DNA of 64,000 nt, from NCBI GenBank assembly GCA_964019335.1, contig OZ025673.1, positions 248,001 through 312,000 on the forward strand, written 5' to 3'. The position numbers and the translations under genes were made by a program. A model generated the notes under the pieces. The model saw nothing but the letters and a program-made list of their open reading frames with translations. It made no database searches and was not told where the DNA came from. The stretch comes from Diplonema japonicum. Its lineage: Eukaryota; Euglenozoa; Diplonemea; Diplonemida; Diplonemidae. Numbering within the stretch: the first letter of the stretch is position 1; each line of letters begins with the position of its first letter. Of the stretch, positions 19,036-29,286 are shown in pieces.

Positions 19036-20793
19036 TCATTGCTTTTTCCCTTCCTTCCCTTTCTGCCAAGCATCATTAACGAAACATCTAGCATTCCCCG
19101 TGAACGGAGACGGCAAAGGAACAGGCGGAGGCCTCACCTGATACCCCTCAAGTGTGTCATCAGCGGGTGTTTGAAGCAACATGGCCGCATGTTCCTGCAA
19201 CGAGAGGTGCTGATAAGGTAACATTCTCGACGCCTTCAACTGCTCGTACCTCCAAAGTGCCTGCTCGCACGTTAATTCCTTTTGTTCAGTGGTTTGCCAC
19301 GTTGCAGCAAGACCCTCAGCGACAACAGATTGCCTTCGAAGCCCTCCTCGCGGGCGCTTCTCAGGAGCAGCGGTATCAACAAGCACAGCAGGGAGGGAAG
19401 CACGTTTTTTAGCAAGAATAGCGGAAAGAGATTTCCGTTCTTCATCCTCAAGAAGCGGGAAGGTAGCACGTTTTTTTAAAGGCTCAAGTTTGACAGAAGT
19501 TCCAGAAGAACCACCAGATGTAGGAGGCGATTTGGGAGAAGGCAGGTCGTCCAACGAAGGCGGCGACGCCAAATCTATATTCACAGCTACAGAATGCTGT
19601 GGAGACGCGTTGCTATTCGTCGTCGCGTTTCGTTTTAAAGCAGGTTTTAAAGCTGGCGACGCGGCATAACTGCTCCACTCCGTGGTATCCGTTGCGACAA
19701 TGCTGCTTCGTTTCAACGCTGGCTTCAACGCTGGTGATGCCACACTTACAATATGAAAATCAACCTCATCATCATCATCATCATCAACAATTTGCTGATG
19801 TATTTTCACTTCATTCAGAATCGGCCGGTTTACAGGCGTGCAAGGAGGCGAAGGAGCAGGTGGTGAAGGAGGCGGTGTTTTCGGCGGTTCATACCGACGT
19901 AAATTCCCCGGTCTTGGAGCCGACACACTGCCCCGCCTTGCCCGCACCCCACCTACCCATGACTTCGATTTCGTATCGTACATTGCAAGTTTTTTCCACC
20001 GATCTGTCACACCGTACAAAAAACCATGTGAGTAAAGCAGTGGTGAGAGCACTAACGGAGACTCGGAGTGACTCCATTTCGACACGGAGCCTTTTGGTGA
20101 GAGGTCTGTTTCACGAAGACCGTTTTTCTCGTACAAGCAGATTCGCTTCGAGACGGAATTTTCAGATTGAAACGCGGTGAAGGAGAAACCCCCACCGACA
20201 CATTCTACCCTTGATACGGTTCGCCATGCCTTGGTGGAAAGGGTCAGGGTGAAGATTTCGGTGTTGGGAGTGAGATGTTGTGTTCCTGCGAGATGGCCTC
20301 CACCGACGATAATGGTGTTCCCAACAAGCGTCATAGTGTGGTTTAAGAGCAGCGGTGATACACCTGTCGTTGCGAAAATCTTTTTTTCACGGTTGTTAAA
20401 ATCGATTTGGTAAACTAATGGGCTTGGTAAGACGTCGGTGTCGCTGACTTCTGCTCCTCCGTGGATGTAGCAACAATCTCCTTTTATACAGCCGGCAAAA
20501 TCTTGGAGTTGTTTGTTTTCTTCTCGTAAACCGTAGCCTGCTGTATCGCAGAGGACTTCTGCTACTCCTTCCAGCCGTTTCCAAGCATCGTCTTTTGAGG
20601 AGTACAATGCGACTCCGAGACCAGATTCTATTGAAACTAGTTTTCGGCCCCAGCCGACCACTATCTCGAGCGCATTGCTTCCCTTCCAAGGAATGACCTT
20701 GGTCTCGGCCCCGTTCTCCGTGAAACAGTAGATCTCGTTGCTGTTATCTCGCACAAAGCACAGGTACTTACCCCATTGCGCTGCCGAGGGCAT
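19036..20793 (-). CDS. Kelch-like protein with disordered S/P-rich tail
   Basis: A 585-residue protein. The N-terminal ~290 residues look like a kelch-type beta-propeller: GG-containing blades such as CCYIHGGAE (about 110) and NTIIVGGGHL (about 158), each followed by an aromatic/Trp strand (KAWRTV, KSWVGG). A Pro/Ser-rich disordered region (300-470) follows, with an Asp run and the repeat SPALKPALKR occurring twice. The C-terminus (480-585) has helical stretches (ALWRYEQLKASRMLPYQHLSLQEHAAMLL). Propellers of this kind are usually interaction scaffolds; the partner is unknown. No BTB or F-box domain is present. Confidence 0.8.
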   Translation of the reverse strand: MPSAAQWGKYLCFVRDNSNEIYCFTENGAETKVIPWKGSNALEIVVGWGRKLVSIESGLGVALYSSKDDAWKRLEGVAEVLCDTAGYGLREENKQLQDFAGCIKGDCCYIHGGAEVSDTDVLPSPLVYQIDFNNREKKIFATTGVSPLLLNHTMTLVGNTIIVGGGHLAGTQHLTPNTEIFTLTLSTKAWRTVSRVECVGGGFSFTAFQSENSVSKRICLYEKNGLRETDLSPKGSVSKWSHSESPLVLSPLLYSHGFLYGVTDRWKKLAMYDTKSKSWVGGVRARRGSVSAPRPGNLRRYEPPKTPPPSPPAPSPPCTPVNRPILNEVKIHQQIVDDDDDDEVDFHIVSVASPALKPALKRSSIVATDTTEWSSYAASPALKPALKRNATTNSNASPQHSVAVNIDLASPPSLDDLPSPKSPPTSGGSSGTSVKLEPLKKRATFPLLEDEERKSLSAILAKKRASLPAVLVDTAAPEKRPRGGLRRQSVVAEGLAATWQTTEQKELTCEQALWRYEQLKASRMLPYQHLSLQEHAAMLLQTPADDTLEGYQVRPPPVPLPSPFTGNARCFVNDAWQKGKEGKKQ

Positions 20794-21009
20794 TTAATAC
20801 CATCTGGGGGAAAGAGGAAATGTGTTTTTTTTTTGTTGTTGTTATTGTTGTCTCCTTATTATCTTTTGTGTTTATTAAAAAAAAGAAAAGAAGAAAAAAA
20901 AAAAAAAACAAGAAAAAAAATAAGTGCGCCGAAGGGGAGGATTGAGGAGCAGAGGGAAACGGGGAGAAAAAAAAAAAAAAAAAAAAAGATCAGGGGCATA
21001 TAAATTTAA

Positions 21010-21041
<32 letters not shown>

Positions 21042-21446
21042 CCTCTCCCCTCTTTTTTTTTTTTTGGTAACCCCTTAAGAGAAAAAAAAATGAACGAAAA
21101 AAAAAAGGGGGAAGGCGAGGAGGAAAACAAAAGACAAGCAAGAAGACAAACTTCTAGGCTGAAATCTTTATATTGAACTTGTCCCCCCCCCTTCCCCCCC
21201 TCCTTTAAGATTTCTTTATGGAGGTGGGGGAGAAAATAAAGCCTTTTCTTGGTTTCTTTACCCCTCGCATCTGTATTTTTCTTGTTCTTTTTTCAATTTT
21301 CGTTTTTTTGTGGTTTCCCCCCTCACTTTTATTTGATCGTCTTTACCTCTCCCTCTACCAATAAGAAAAAAAGAAACACTAAAAAAAAAAACAAAAAAAA
21401 AACCTTAAATAAAAAGAGAGGATGGGGGCAAAGTAAAAACACAAAA

Positions 21447-21483
<37 letters not shown>

Positions 21484-21615
21484 CCAAAACATTTTTTTTA
21501 AAATATCTTTTCTTCAGTTTATAAGAAAAATCCGCAGAAAACTGAACAGTAATTCCATACACTTTTTTTTTCCTTCCTCCCCCCTTTCCATTCCCCCCCC
21601 CCCCCCCCCCCCCTT
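20794..21615. other. Spacer between kelch-like and STRAP genes
   Basis: Long A, T, C and G runs only; I see no gene or repeat of note. Confidence 0.6.
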
Positions 21616-22659
21616 TTATTCTTTCCCGTCCTCCTCGGGTTTTCTGATGATGGCTGTTGTGGGCCAAATTCTGACCATCCCATCTTCAGATCCGGAAGCA
21701 AAGGTCTGAGAATCCGGAGAATAGCGCAGGTGGAAAACCTGTAGGAATTTTTTTTTATATTTTCTTCTTCTTTTCTTTTTTTTTTTTCCATACAGGCCCG
21801 TGGTGTCCCTTGTGGCTCTCCTGCTCCTCACCATTCGCAATGTCATATTCCTTTGCCTTTAATTTGCACCCGACAGCAAAATGCTTGTAGTCTGGGGAGA
21901 TATCCGCACAGTCCGCCTCCTCCTTAACCTGATATTCCCGCACGACACCAAGGTCGTCAGGCTTGAGAAGGCTGACAGTCTTGCCAGCGGAGACAACGAG
22001 AAGCCTTTTTTTTTTTTTTCTTTTTTTTTTTTTTCTTCTCTTCCCACACACCTGTTCGCCCTTGAATACTCGACTGAGTTCAACTGGTCCATCTTAAGAG
22101 AGTGCGTTACGTAACCGGTTCGGATGTCCCATTTTTTGATGATATTGTCTGCCGCCGAGGAGAAGACAGTGTTGCTCTCATCACCCCAGAAAACCGCCAT
22201 CTTCTGCTGGTCATCATGCCCCTCCCACTCCATGGCGTCACTGTTGTAGTTCTCTGTGTCGAAAATCCTGATTTTCTTGTCCATGGCGGCAGAGACGATC
22301 TTGGGGTTGGATCTGTGCCAGTCGACGAACTTGACGCAGTGAGGGTGCGTCCAGGACTGCAGGCACTGTCCGTTGACGGCGTCCCACAGCTTCACAGAGT
22401 AGTCACCGGAAGCAGTGGTGATGTGCGTGGCACCATAGTTGAAGCAGGAGCAGAACACAGCGCCCTTGTGCCCGTCGAAGGTTCCAACCCAGTCGCCCGT
22501 TTCGCCGTTTCTCAACATGGGCTTACCATCGTGGCAGCTGCTGACGAACCAATACGTCCCCTCGATAATCCTGCTGTACGCAATGTGCGGGACGGGTCTC
22601 GTGTGCCCCGAACAGACCTTCACCTTCGCGTCTGGGGAGATGGGCGCTTTGCTAGCCAT
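21616..22659 (-). CDS. STRAP: STRAP/UNRIP-like WD40 protein, two introns
   Basis: Joining 22659-22052, 22004-21794 and 21738-21616 gives 313 residues, close to human STRAP. Matching signatures include CSGHTRPV near the start, DGKPMLRNGETGDWVGTFDGHKGAV (residues about 45-70), repeated Trp-Asp strands, and the C-terminal GHHGPVFHLRYSPDS…ASGSEDGMVRIW. STRAP is a WD40 propeller that works with the SMN complex in snRNP assembly and in mRNA translation control; in a protist the snRNP role is the more likely. Both introns (47 and 55 bases) are A-rich. Each exon junction keeps the frame, and junction 2 rebuilds the conserved GP-V-F-H-LRYSPD strand. The eIF3i subunit is related but a poorer match. Confidence 0.92.
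21739..21793 (-). other. STRAP intron 2 (55 bases, A-rich)
   Basis: Starts GTATGGAAAA and ends TTCCTACAG. The interior is mostly A. Splicing joins GHHGP to VFHLRYSPD, as in STRAP proteins. Confidence 0.9.
22005..22051 (-). other. STRAP intron 1 (47 bases, A-rich)
   Basis: Starts GTGTGTGGGAAGAG and ends in about 15 A followed by G. The AG acceptor is preceded by A, not pyrimidines. Splicing gives SRANRLLVVSAGKTV, a normal WD40 strand pair. Confidence 0.9.
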
Positions 22660-23145
22660 TTTCTCCTCCCCCTCCCTTTTTTTTTTTTGTAAAAAAAAAA
22701 AAAAAAAAAAAGCCCACAAGTAGCAAATTATTTTTCTGTTTAGTTGTAATATTGGGGTAAATAAGAAAATGAGAGATGGGGGGAGGAGGGTATTTTTTTT
22801 CTTTTTTTAAAAAGTGTAAGGTAAATCAAGGGAGGAAATTATATTATTGAGTAAATGGGAGAAAATAGAGCGCCGTTTACAAAAAAGGGGGTTTGCAGTT
22901 TTCTTTTGAAACCTTTTCTGGTAAGAAGGAGCTCGCATATCATGGGAGAAAGGCGAAGCATGCTTCGGTATCAGAACACCTTTCGTGCAGGAAAAGGAAA
23001 TATAAAAATGTCATTTTCATTTTATTAAAACTGAACAGTAATTCATCAAAGAAAAAAAAAAAAGAAAAAGAGACATTTAAGGGTAAAAAAGGAAGAGTAA
23101 TGTAAGATAGTAAAAGGTAAGATAGCAGCCCTTCGGGGAAGGCCT
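22660..23145. other. Spacer upstream of STRAP
   Basis: AT-rich DNA with A/T runs. No gene seen. Homology to the functional SPFH gene begins near 23117, just before the pseudogene. Confidence 0.6.
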
Positions 23146-24003
23146 TTAATGCTGCTGCAGAGGCAACACGTTGTGAACATTGCCCTCAGAGCAAAGGACA
23201 CAGAGAAGGTTTGAAGCAATCCTTGCAGCCTCCGGTTCAGACACCCTGACACCTTTGGTGGAGAGGCCTTCAAGCGCACCGCCCACAATATCAACAGCAC
23301 CATTGACGATGAGGAGCCGAAGCTAACTAACTTGGGATCCGACACTTGAATTACTCCTTCCCGGGTTAAAAACCAACAAAAAGAACTGGCGAGCATCAAT
23401 GGTGGCCTGTGCCTGCTGTCTGATGAGCATGGCTGACGCGATCTCAGGTGCATAGTACAAGTCAGACAAGTCAAACACAGTCACGTGTACACCTGCCACC
23501 CTCACACGTTTCCGGAGCTCCAGCACCAGCTCTGTTTTGATCTCATCAGAACACCCCTTCAGCGATGGGGCGGAAGGGTCCCTCGACTCATATGGGTACT
23601 TTGATACAACAGATTTCAGAACAACACCAGCGTTCACCTTCACGTACTCATGCACGTCCTCCCGTTGAAGAATGCCTTGATGGGGTCCTCGATGTGGTAG
23701 TTCACGATGGCGTGCTGTTCCCTGTGTCCATTGTCACGTACTTCGTGCTGATGGTGTGGAAGTTGCACCCCCACGGTACAATGATATGGCACCCGGGGTG
23801 TCGATCACCTTCCACAGCTTTCCGAAGCACATCACCAGCAGCGCCTCCTTCGGCTTCACCGTGTTCTACACCATTAATATCGTGAACGGCAATAAGAGCA
23901 ACCCGAGGAGGTGGCGCAGCACATGCATGTAGAAAGGGACCTCCTCAATGGGCGTATTGGCGGGATCGCCCTGCTCAAGGTCGAATTTTGCAACGTGTGA
24001 CAT
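23146..24003 (-). pseudogene. Broken duplicate of SPFH gene
   Basis: A tandem copy of the intact SPFH gene at 24864-25685, with high nucleotide identity along its length. Damage relative to the intact gene includes a 37-base deletion near 23714 (between GATGGC and GTGCTG, plus strand), a 1-base loss near 23796, and a 72-base insertion at 23315-23386 containing an in-frame stop. The initiator (ATG at 24003) and the stop position (23146-23148) are kept. The reading frame is split at least twice, so no full SPFH protein can be made. Confidence 0.85.
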
Positions 24004-24010
24004 GTTTTCT

Positions 24011-24043
<33 letters not shown>

Positions 24044-24863
24044 CCTGCTGCGGTGGGCTGGACACGTCTACTATTCAACAAAGGGGGAAAGAAAGAAAGG
24101 CTAAACAGTCTAAGGTTCGCGTCTTAGCGCCCACTAGCTTGTCCTGCGGCTGCACACGGCCCTTCAAGGTGCTCATCTGCTCTGCTAGAATACGTCACGT
24201 GCCAGTGATTGTCGGGAGTTCATCTGCTGGAAAGACCTTCTTCTTCGGTGGACTCCTGATTCCTTCGCAGAATGCCAGTGTCGCACGCTAGCCTTGAAGA
24301 AGGAGGTCACATAAAATTGGGGGAAAGAAGGATTAAACAAGAAAAAAAAGAATCTTTTAAGGCAGTTGCACGACACTTTGTAAGCATGCCTTTCGTCACA
24401 CGAATTATTTTCGTTCTGTCCAATTTTTACGTTAGTAACTATAACAAAAAGACTTTTTTAAAAAAAATCTTTTACAAAGACCAGCCAAGAGTCAACGCCA
24501 CGTGCGTGTAAGCTGTATAATTATGATATTATCACATCATTCGGGCGCTTGGCGCCTTATCACTTTTTTTGCATTCCTGGTTTTAAACAGCCTACGCTAC
24601 TCAAGCATCACATTCACAAGCGGGGTGTCGCCACACACCCTAGCTGCTAACAATCACCAACGAGCCTACCGGTCACAAGTGGTGGGGTATCCGTTGGGCA
24701 AACGTGCCGCCCGCCTTTAAAGAAAAAGGGAAATGCAAGGAACAAGGTTAGAAAGAACCAAAAGCATTGTGCGTTACTACTCGGTGCTGCAAAAGCCAAA
24801 CAAAATAATGGGAGCGGTGGTGAGGTCAAAGGTAAGATAGCATAAGCCCTTCGGGGAAGGCCT
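24004..24863. other. Spacer between the two SPFH copies
   Basis: Starts with a run of about 30 T at 24013 and continues as unique DNA of ordinary composition, unlike most spacers here. I find no convincing gene. The spacer is not repeated elsewhere in the window. Confidence 0.55.
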
Positions 24864-25685
24864 TTAATGCTGCTGCAGAGGCAACACGTTGTGAACATTG
24901 CCCTCAGAGCAAAGGACACAGAGAAGGTTTGAAGCAATCCTTGCAGCCTCCGGTTCAGACACCCTGACACCTTTGGTGGAGAGGCCTTCAAGCGCACCGC
25001 CCACAATATCAACAGCACCATTGACGATGAGGTGGCGAGCATCAATGGTGGCCTGTGCCTGCTGTCTGATGAGCATGGCTGACGCGATCTCAGGTGCATA
25101 GTACAAGTCAGACAAGTCAAACACAGTCACGTGTACACCTGCCACCCTCACACGTTTCCGGAGCTCCAGCACCAGCTCTGTTTTGATCTCATCAGAACAC
25201 CCCTTCAGCGATGGGGCGGAAGGGTCCCTCGACTCATACGGGTACTTTGAAACAACAGATTTCAGAACAACACCAGCGTTCACCTTCACGTACTCATGCA
25301 CAAACTCCACGTTGAAGAATGCCTTGATGGGGTCCTCGATGTGGTAGTTCACGATGGCCCCCACGATCACAGGGTTCCCGTTCAAGTCCGAGATGGTGCT
25401 GTTCCCTGTGTCCATTGTCACGTACTTCGTGCTGATGGTGTGGAAGCTGCACCCCCACGGTACAATGATATGGCACCCGGGGGAGTAGATAACTTTCCAC
25501 AGCTTTCCGAAGCACATCACCAACAGCGCCTCCTTCGGCTTCACTGTTTTCCACATCAGGAATATCGTGAACGGAAACAAGAGCAACCCGAGGAAGTGGC
25601 GCAGCAAATGCATGTAGCAAGGGACCTCCTCAATGGGCGTGTCGGCGGGATCGCCCTGCTCAAGGTCGGTGAACTTTTGTGCCAT
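24864..25685 (-). CDS. SPFH/band 7 membrane protein, bacterial type
   Basis: A 273-residue protein with one N-terminal membrane segment (about residues 23-45, LLRHFLGLLLFPFTIFLMW) and a full SPFH domain (about 50-240). Family hallmarks include EALLVMCFGK, NPVIVGAIVNYHIEDPIKAFF, the YPYESRDP loop and YAPEIASAMLIRQQAQATIDAR. The pattern matches the bacterial SPFH family typified by DLDGNPIE / ASHYPYD / APEIAAAMLQRQQA motifs better than eukaryotic prohibitin, stomatin or flotillin. SPFH proteins oligomerise in membranes and organise microdomains or proteases. Bacterial acquisition is plausible. The next upstream gene ends 73 bp from this ATG, and the gap has a pyrimidine tract before AAAAAG, a likely trans-splice site. 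Confidence 0.9.
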   Translation of the reverse strand: MAQKFTDLEQGDPADTPIEEVPCYMHLLRHFLGLLLFPFTIFLMWKTVKPKEALLVMCFGKLWKVIYSPGCHIIVPWGCSFHTISTKYVTMDTGNSTISDLNGNPVIVGAIVNYHIEDPIKAFFNVEFVHEYVKVNAGVVLKSVVSKYPYESRDPSAPSLKGCSDEIKTELVLELRKRVRVAGVHVTVFDLSDLYYAPEIASAMLIRQQAQATIDARHLIVNGAVDIVGGALEGLSTKGVRVSEPEAARIASNLLCVLCSEGNVHNVLPLQQH

Positions 25686-25758
25686 GTTGTTTTTTGTTGG
25701 TATCCTTTTTGCAGTATGATGAGGTTGAGGGAAAAAAATATACATTCAACAGGGGAAA

Positions 25759-26760
25759 TCAAACTGCCCACTGTATAGACAGCAGGCGCGGAAGAAGAGC
25801 AGCATAAGCCGAAACAACAGCAACGGCAGTGGCTACGACACCAAAGTAGCTGAAGACATCTTGAAGGGAGGTGTGAAAAGTCTTTTTAGGAAGGGCCTCT
25901 TGGATGAGCGCCCGTATGTGAGGATGCGTGATGAAGTCAAGTGTGGTTTTCTTGTAACGGGTGACTGCAGTGGGGTCGGCACCATGCGCAAGCAGGCACC
26001 TTGTGGTATCAACTTGAGACAGCCTGCACGCCAGCATCAAGGGAGTGGTCCCGAACAAGGAGGGTATGTTGGGGTCGCACTGCAGGCTGAGGATCTCTTC
26101 GACGAGATCGGCACGCGACCGCTCTACGAAATGGAACAACGCCGTCTTCCCGTTCCTGTCACGCAGGTCCAGATCAGCGCCTAAGCTATGCAGCAGCGCA
26201 GCCCGGCCTGCTTCAGATGTCTCCATCAATTGTGTCACGCCGAGTGTCTCTTCCTTTTTGTTGAAGTCGCACCCCAGGCTTGATAGTGCGGTGACCTGTT
26301 CTGCTGACAGCTGGTTGACTGCTTGGCAGGGCAGGATGGTGGACACGTCTACCCCTTCCTGTGAGAGTATTGTGAGCGCCCATGTGTTCCAAGCCTCAAT
26401 GCACTGCAACAGGATTCTTTCCCCGACGAGACCTTTCCGTGCGGCGTACCTCACGACCCCTGCCCGCATCTCGGCGATAGCTGTGTTGAGGTCGGCTTCT
26501 ACATCATCACTCGTGTCCAAGAGCATGCGCCCCTCTACTGTCTCGTCCACCACTGCAACCACTCTGCAGCCGCATACCATTTGGCTCACTTCAGACAAGG
26601 GTCCTTCTCTTAGCTCCTCGCCATCCTCCATCACCAGATGCATAAACTCTCTCTCTATTCCCAACACCTCGCTTGCAGCCTGTATCAAATCATCTACCTC
26701 CCATTCTGCATGCACCTCGACGGCCTCAATTTTGTCCACGTGCTGTATGTGCACCTCCAT
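25759..26760 (-). CDS. Ubl-ankyrin protein with C-terminal anchor
   Basis: A 333-residue protein. Residues 1-60 look like a ubiquitin-like fold (final strand motif LVMEDGEELREGPLSEV, as in 'F.GK.L.D...L'). Residues 170-275 contain ankyrin repeats (GVTQLMETSEAGRAALLHSLGADLDLRDRNGKTAL…, GTTPLMLACRLSQVDTTRCLLAHGAD). The last ~30 residues are hydrophobic (YFGVVATAVAVVSAYAALLP), consistent with a tail anchor in the ER or outer mitochondrial membrane. It may link a ubiquitin or proteasome pathway to a membrane; this is inference. Spacing to both neighbours is only 67-73 bp. Confidence 0.75.
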   Translation of the reverse strand: MEVHIQHVDKIEAVEVHAEWEVDDLIQAASEVLGIEREFMHLVMEDGEELREGPLSEVSQMVCGCRVVAVVDETVEGRMLLDTSDDVEADLNTAIAEMRAGVVRYAARKGLVGERILLQCIEAWNTWALTILSQEGVDVSTILPCQAVNQLSAEQVTALSSLGCDFNKKEETLGVTQLMETSEAGRAALLHSLGADLDLRDRNGKTALFHFVERSRADLVEEILSLQCDPNIPSLFGTTPLMLACRLSQVDTTRCLLAHGADPTAVTRYKKTTLDFITHPHIRALIQEALPKKTFHTSLQDVFSYFGVVATAVAVVSAYAALLPRLLSIQWAV

Positions 26761-26827
26761 TGCTGTGGGTCGTGTATGAGATGGGCATTCCTTAGCAAGA
26801 TTCGCAAAAAAAGAAGCAGAGCAAACC

Positions 26828-28729
26828 CTATGACAATAGGTTTTTACGCAACGTGCGTGCGGGAAGCATTGAGGACGACGGTCTGTGTTTCCTCTTCGAC
26901 TGCTTGAACATTGGAAGGTTCAGCGTCAGCAGCTTCGCCGTTGACATCGGCTGCTTCACGTTACTCGTTATCATCGCTAGTTGCAGGCTACCAAGAACGT
27001 GCCGTTCAGTGATCTTGCTCGCTGCAGGTGTACCCGTCTCCATCCCCCCTATGCTTAAGTCGTCCTTCAAGGAGCTTGTCGGAAGCACGTCTTCTATCTT
27101 TGCGGACTGTCCCTTCTTTCTACGCCAGTTCTTGGAGCCTCCCATTTTTTCGTTAACTTGCTGCAGTGACATGATCAGGTGCCCCTTCACACGGGGGGAA
27201 CACCTTTGCAGCTGCGTCGTTGCCTGCCTGACCAAGGGCGCTGCAATATGATCCCCATCTTGCAGCTCCGTCATGGACATGTGACAGACCTTGACCATGG
27301 TTTCCCATTTCTCTGCACGCAATGCTCGTATGCGTTCCAGGCGTTCCTGGAGGTTGTTTAAGCGGCTTTTGTCCTCTGCGATCATACGACCGACGCCGGT
27401 TAGGTTTGGCTTGCCATGGACTGGAACCTGTACCTTTATAACCTGCTTGGGGAGGGATACTCGTGCCCGTACGAGGCGGGATGAGAACTCCAGCAGCTCG
27501 ACAGCCCTGTCGGATTGTGCAAGGGACTCCCTGAGCACCATGCCGTACTGCTGGTCTAGCTGCTGCATCTGATCACACAGTAAAAGGATTGACTCCTTCT
27601 TTCCCTTGTCAGTGCTGTTGGCGCTGAGGAAGAGTCCCACCTCGCGGAGAGCGTGGCCTGCCTCCTCTTCGTTCTTGCTGGCCCGCTGCAGTTCCAAGAG
27701 GTGTTTCTGCTCTTCCAACTCTTGCTCGAGGTTAGACTGTACATCTGAAACCTTCTGCATCTCATATTGCAGGCTCTTGACACGATGGTCAAGTGCACGA
27801 TTGGCATCCAAAATCTCCGAGAGGCACACAGTACTGTTAATGAGCAAGATGCACGCCTTGTAGTGCCCGGTGTCGGTGTCGGTAAGGGAAGTGATATGCG
27901 AAGACGTTTCAAGCTGGTTGAAGTCTTCAAGAACTTTGCGCTCGAAGTGCAGCTGCACCAAAGGGTTGTCCGTTCTGGGGGCTTGGAGTCCACCAGTGGC
28001 TTCTTTGAGAAGCTCGGTCCACTCATCAGGGACCTGTAGACTGTCCATAAAAGGCTTCGAAAACCCAAGCGGCACTACCATGTCCTGCATACACTTGATA
28101 TACCTCCACATGGTACGCCCTGCTGTTTTGAGCCTGTCTTGGTAAACGTGAAGGTTTGTCTGCAACGACTCGATATCACGGGCTGCGGTTGATTCGTGCT
28201 CCTCACGGACAGAGGCGACAATGGAGTGCATGGATACTTCCAACTCCCCGAAGGACTTGGGGATTGCTTTGGAAAGCTTTGTTACAGCACGTGCTGCGGT
28301 GGAGTGAGACTTCTTTAGATCGCGAAGAAGGGACCTTACAGGGTCAAGTTTCGACAGAGGGAACGTGGTGCTCCTGATTTCGTTTATCCGGTTTCGTAGA
28401 GCGTAGACCTCCTCGGATAGCTGCTGGTGCTTCTCCTTAGAAGATGCTGAGAAACCGAATTGGCAATCAATAATGTTGAAAAGGTGTCTTGCATGGTCTT
28501 CTAAGGATAGGACTCCCTCCATTGGGCACCCTACCTTCTCCAATACCATTTTCATGATCTTTAAGTTCAGCTCCCCGCATTTTCTGTAGTCTACAGGCTC
28601 CTTGGACCGAGGCCAATACCCCCACGATGAGCAGCCCGGAAATGCGGCCCTCAAATCCTCGAATTCAAACGGATTTTCCCAGTTGTACTCATCCTTCCAC
28701 AGAGCCTTCGTGACATCGTCCGCCTCCAT
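26828..28729 (-). CDS. Coiled-coil protein (633 aa), function unknown
   Basis: No family recognised with confidence. The N-terminal ~90 residues contain an aromatic stretch (YNWENPFEFEDLRAAFPGCSSWGYWP). Residues about 100-240 and 290-470 are long amphipathic helices with heptad character (for example KSLQYEMQKVSDVQSNLEQELEEQKHLLELQ), and the basic tail (570-633) is rich in Ser/Lys/Arg. The first helical block could be BAR-like, but I see no defining motif. A cytoskeletal or basal-body role is possible and unproven. A single exon, 67 bp upstream of the Ubl-ankyrin gene. Confidence 0.75.
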   Translation of the reverse strand: MEADDVTKALWKDEYNWENPFEFEDLRAAFPGCSSWGYWPRSKEPVDYRKCGELNLKIMKMVLEKVGCPMEGVLSLEDHARHLFNIIDCQFGFSASSKEKHQQLSEEVYALRNRINEIRSTTFPLSKLDPVRSLLRDLKKSHSTAARAVTKLSKAIPKSFGELEVSMHSIVASVREEHESTAARDIESLQTNLHVYQDRLKTAGRTMWRYIKCMQDMVVPLGFSKPFMDSLQVPDEWTELLKEATGGLQAPRTDNPLVQLHFERKVLEDFNQLETSSHITSLTDTDTGHYKACILLINSTVCLSEILDANRALDHRVKSLQYEMQKVSDVQSNLEQELEEQKHLLELQRASKNEEEAGHALREVGLFLSANSTDKGKKESILLLCDQMQQLDQQYGMVLRESLAQSDRAVELLEFSSRLVRARVSLPKQVIKVQVPVHGKPNLTGVGRMIAEDKSRLNNLQERLERIRALRAEKWETMVKVCHMSMTELQDGDHIAAPLVRQATTQLQRCSPRVKGHLIMSLQQVNEKMGGSKNWRRKKGQSAKIEDVLPTSSLKDDLSIGGMETGTPAASKITERHVLGSLQLAMITSNVKQPMSTAKLLTLNLPMFKQSKRKHRPSSSMLPARTLRKNLLS

Positions 28730-29286
28730 CGCATGGTTGCTCCTTTATAAAAAAAACCCTGTTTTATTTATTTTTTTTTCTTTTATAAACAACACGCAAA
28801 AGGGTTGAAATGGGGGCGATAGACAGAAGGGAGAGAGAAGGGAGGAGAGAGGGCGGATTATTTTTTTTTTTCACAAATACAAAAAAAAAAAAAAAAACAA
28901 AAAAAAAAACGACAATGTGGAGAAATTGTTAGTTCTTCTCTGGAGTCAAAAAAAAAACAAGGGGGGGAGGGAATGAAAGCAATTCAAAAAGCATTTTTTT
29001 TTGTCCATCTCCAGACGAGAAAAAAATGCCTCCGTGCCAACAAAGAACAAAACAAAAAAAAAGAACATGTTCTTTCTTTTTTTCTTTTCTATTTCTTTTT
29101 TTTTTTTGCCTAAAGAAAATCTCAAAATCTTCTTTTCTTTTCTCTTTTTTTTTTTTTTTTTTTGCTAAAATAATTTTTCTATGACTCCATATAATACAAA
29201 CGAAGGGGGTTGGATGTATAAATAATTAATCAACACACTTTGAACAAAAAAAAAAAAGTCTATTGCAAGCTAGTCCCTTATTTTCT
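28730..29286. other. Spacer upstream of PI-PLC 3' end
   Basis: A/T-run DNA, no gene seen. Confidence 0.6.

Noticed and set aside
19039..20413. Several plus-strand frames of 60-190 codons opposite the kelch-like gene
   Set aside because: They are shadows of the minus-strand gene with no recognisable domains.
21755..22051. Separate short WD40 gene starting in the STRAP intron
   Set aside because: It is STRAP exon 2; the upstream Lys run is the A-rich intron read as protein.
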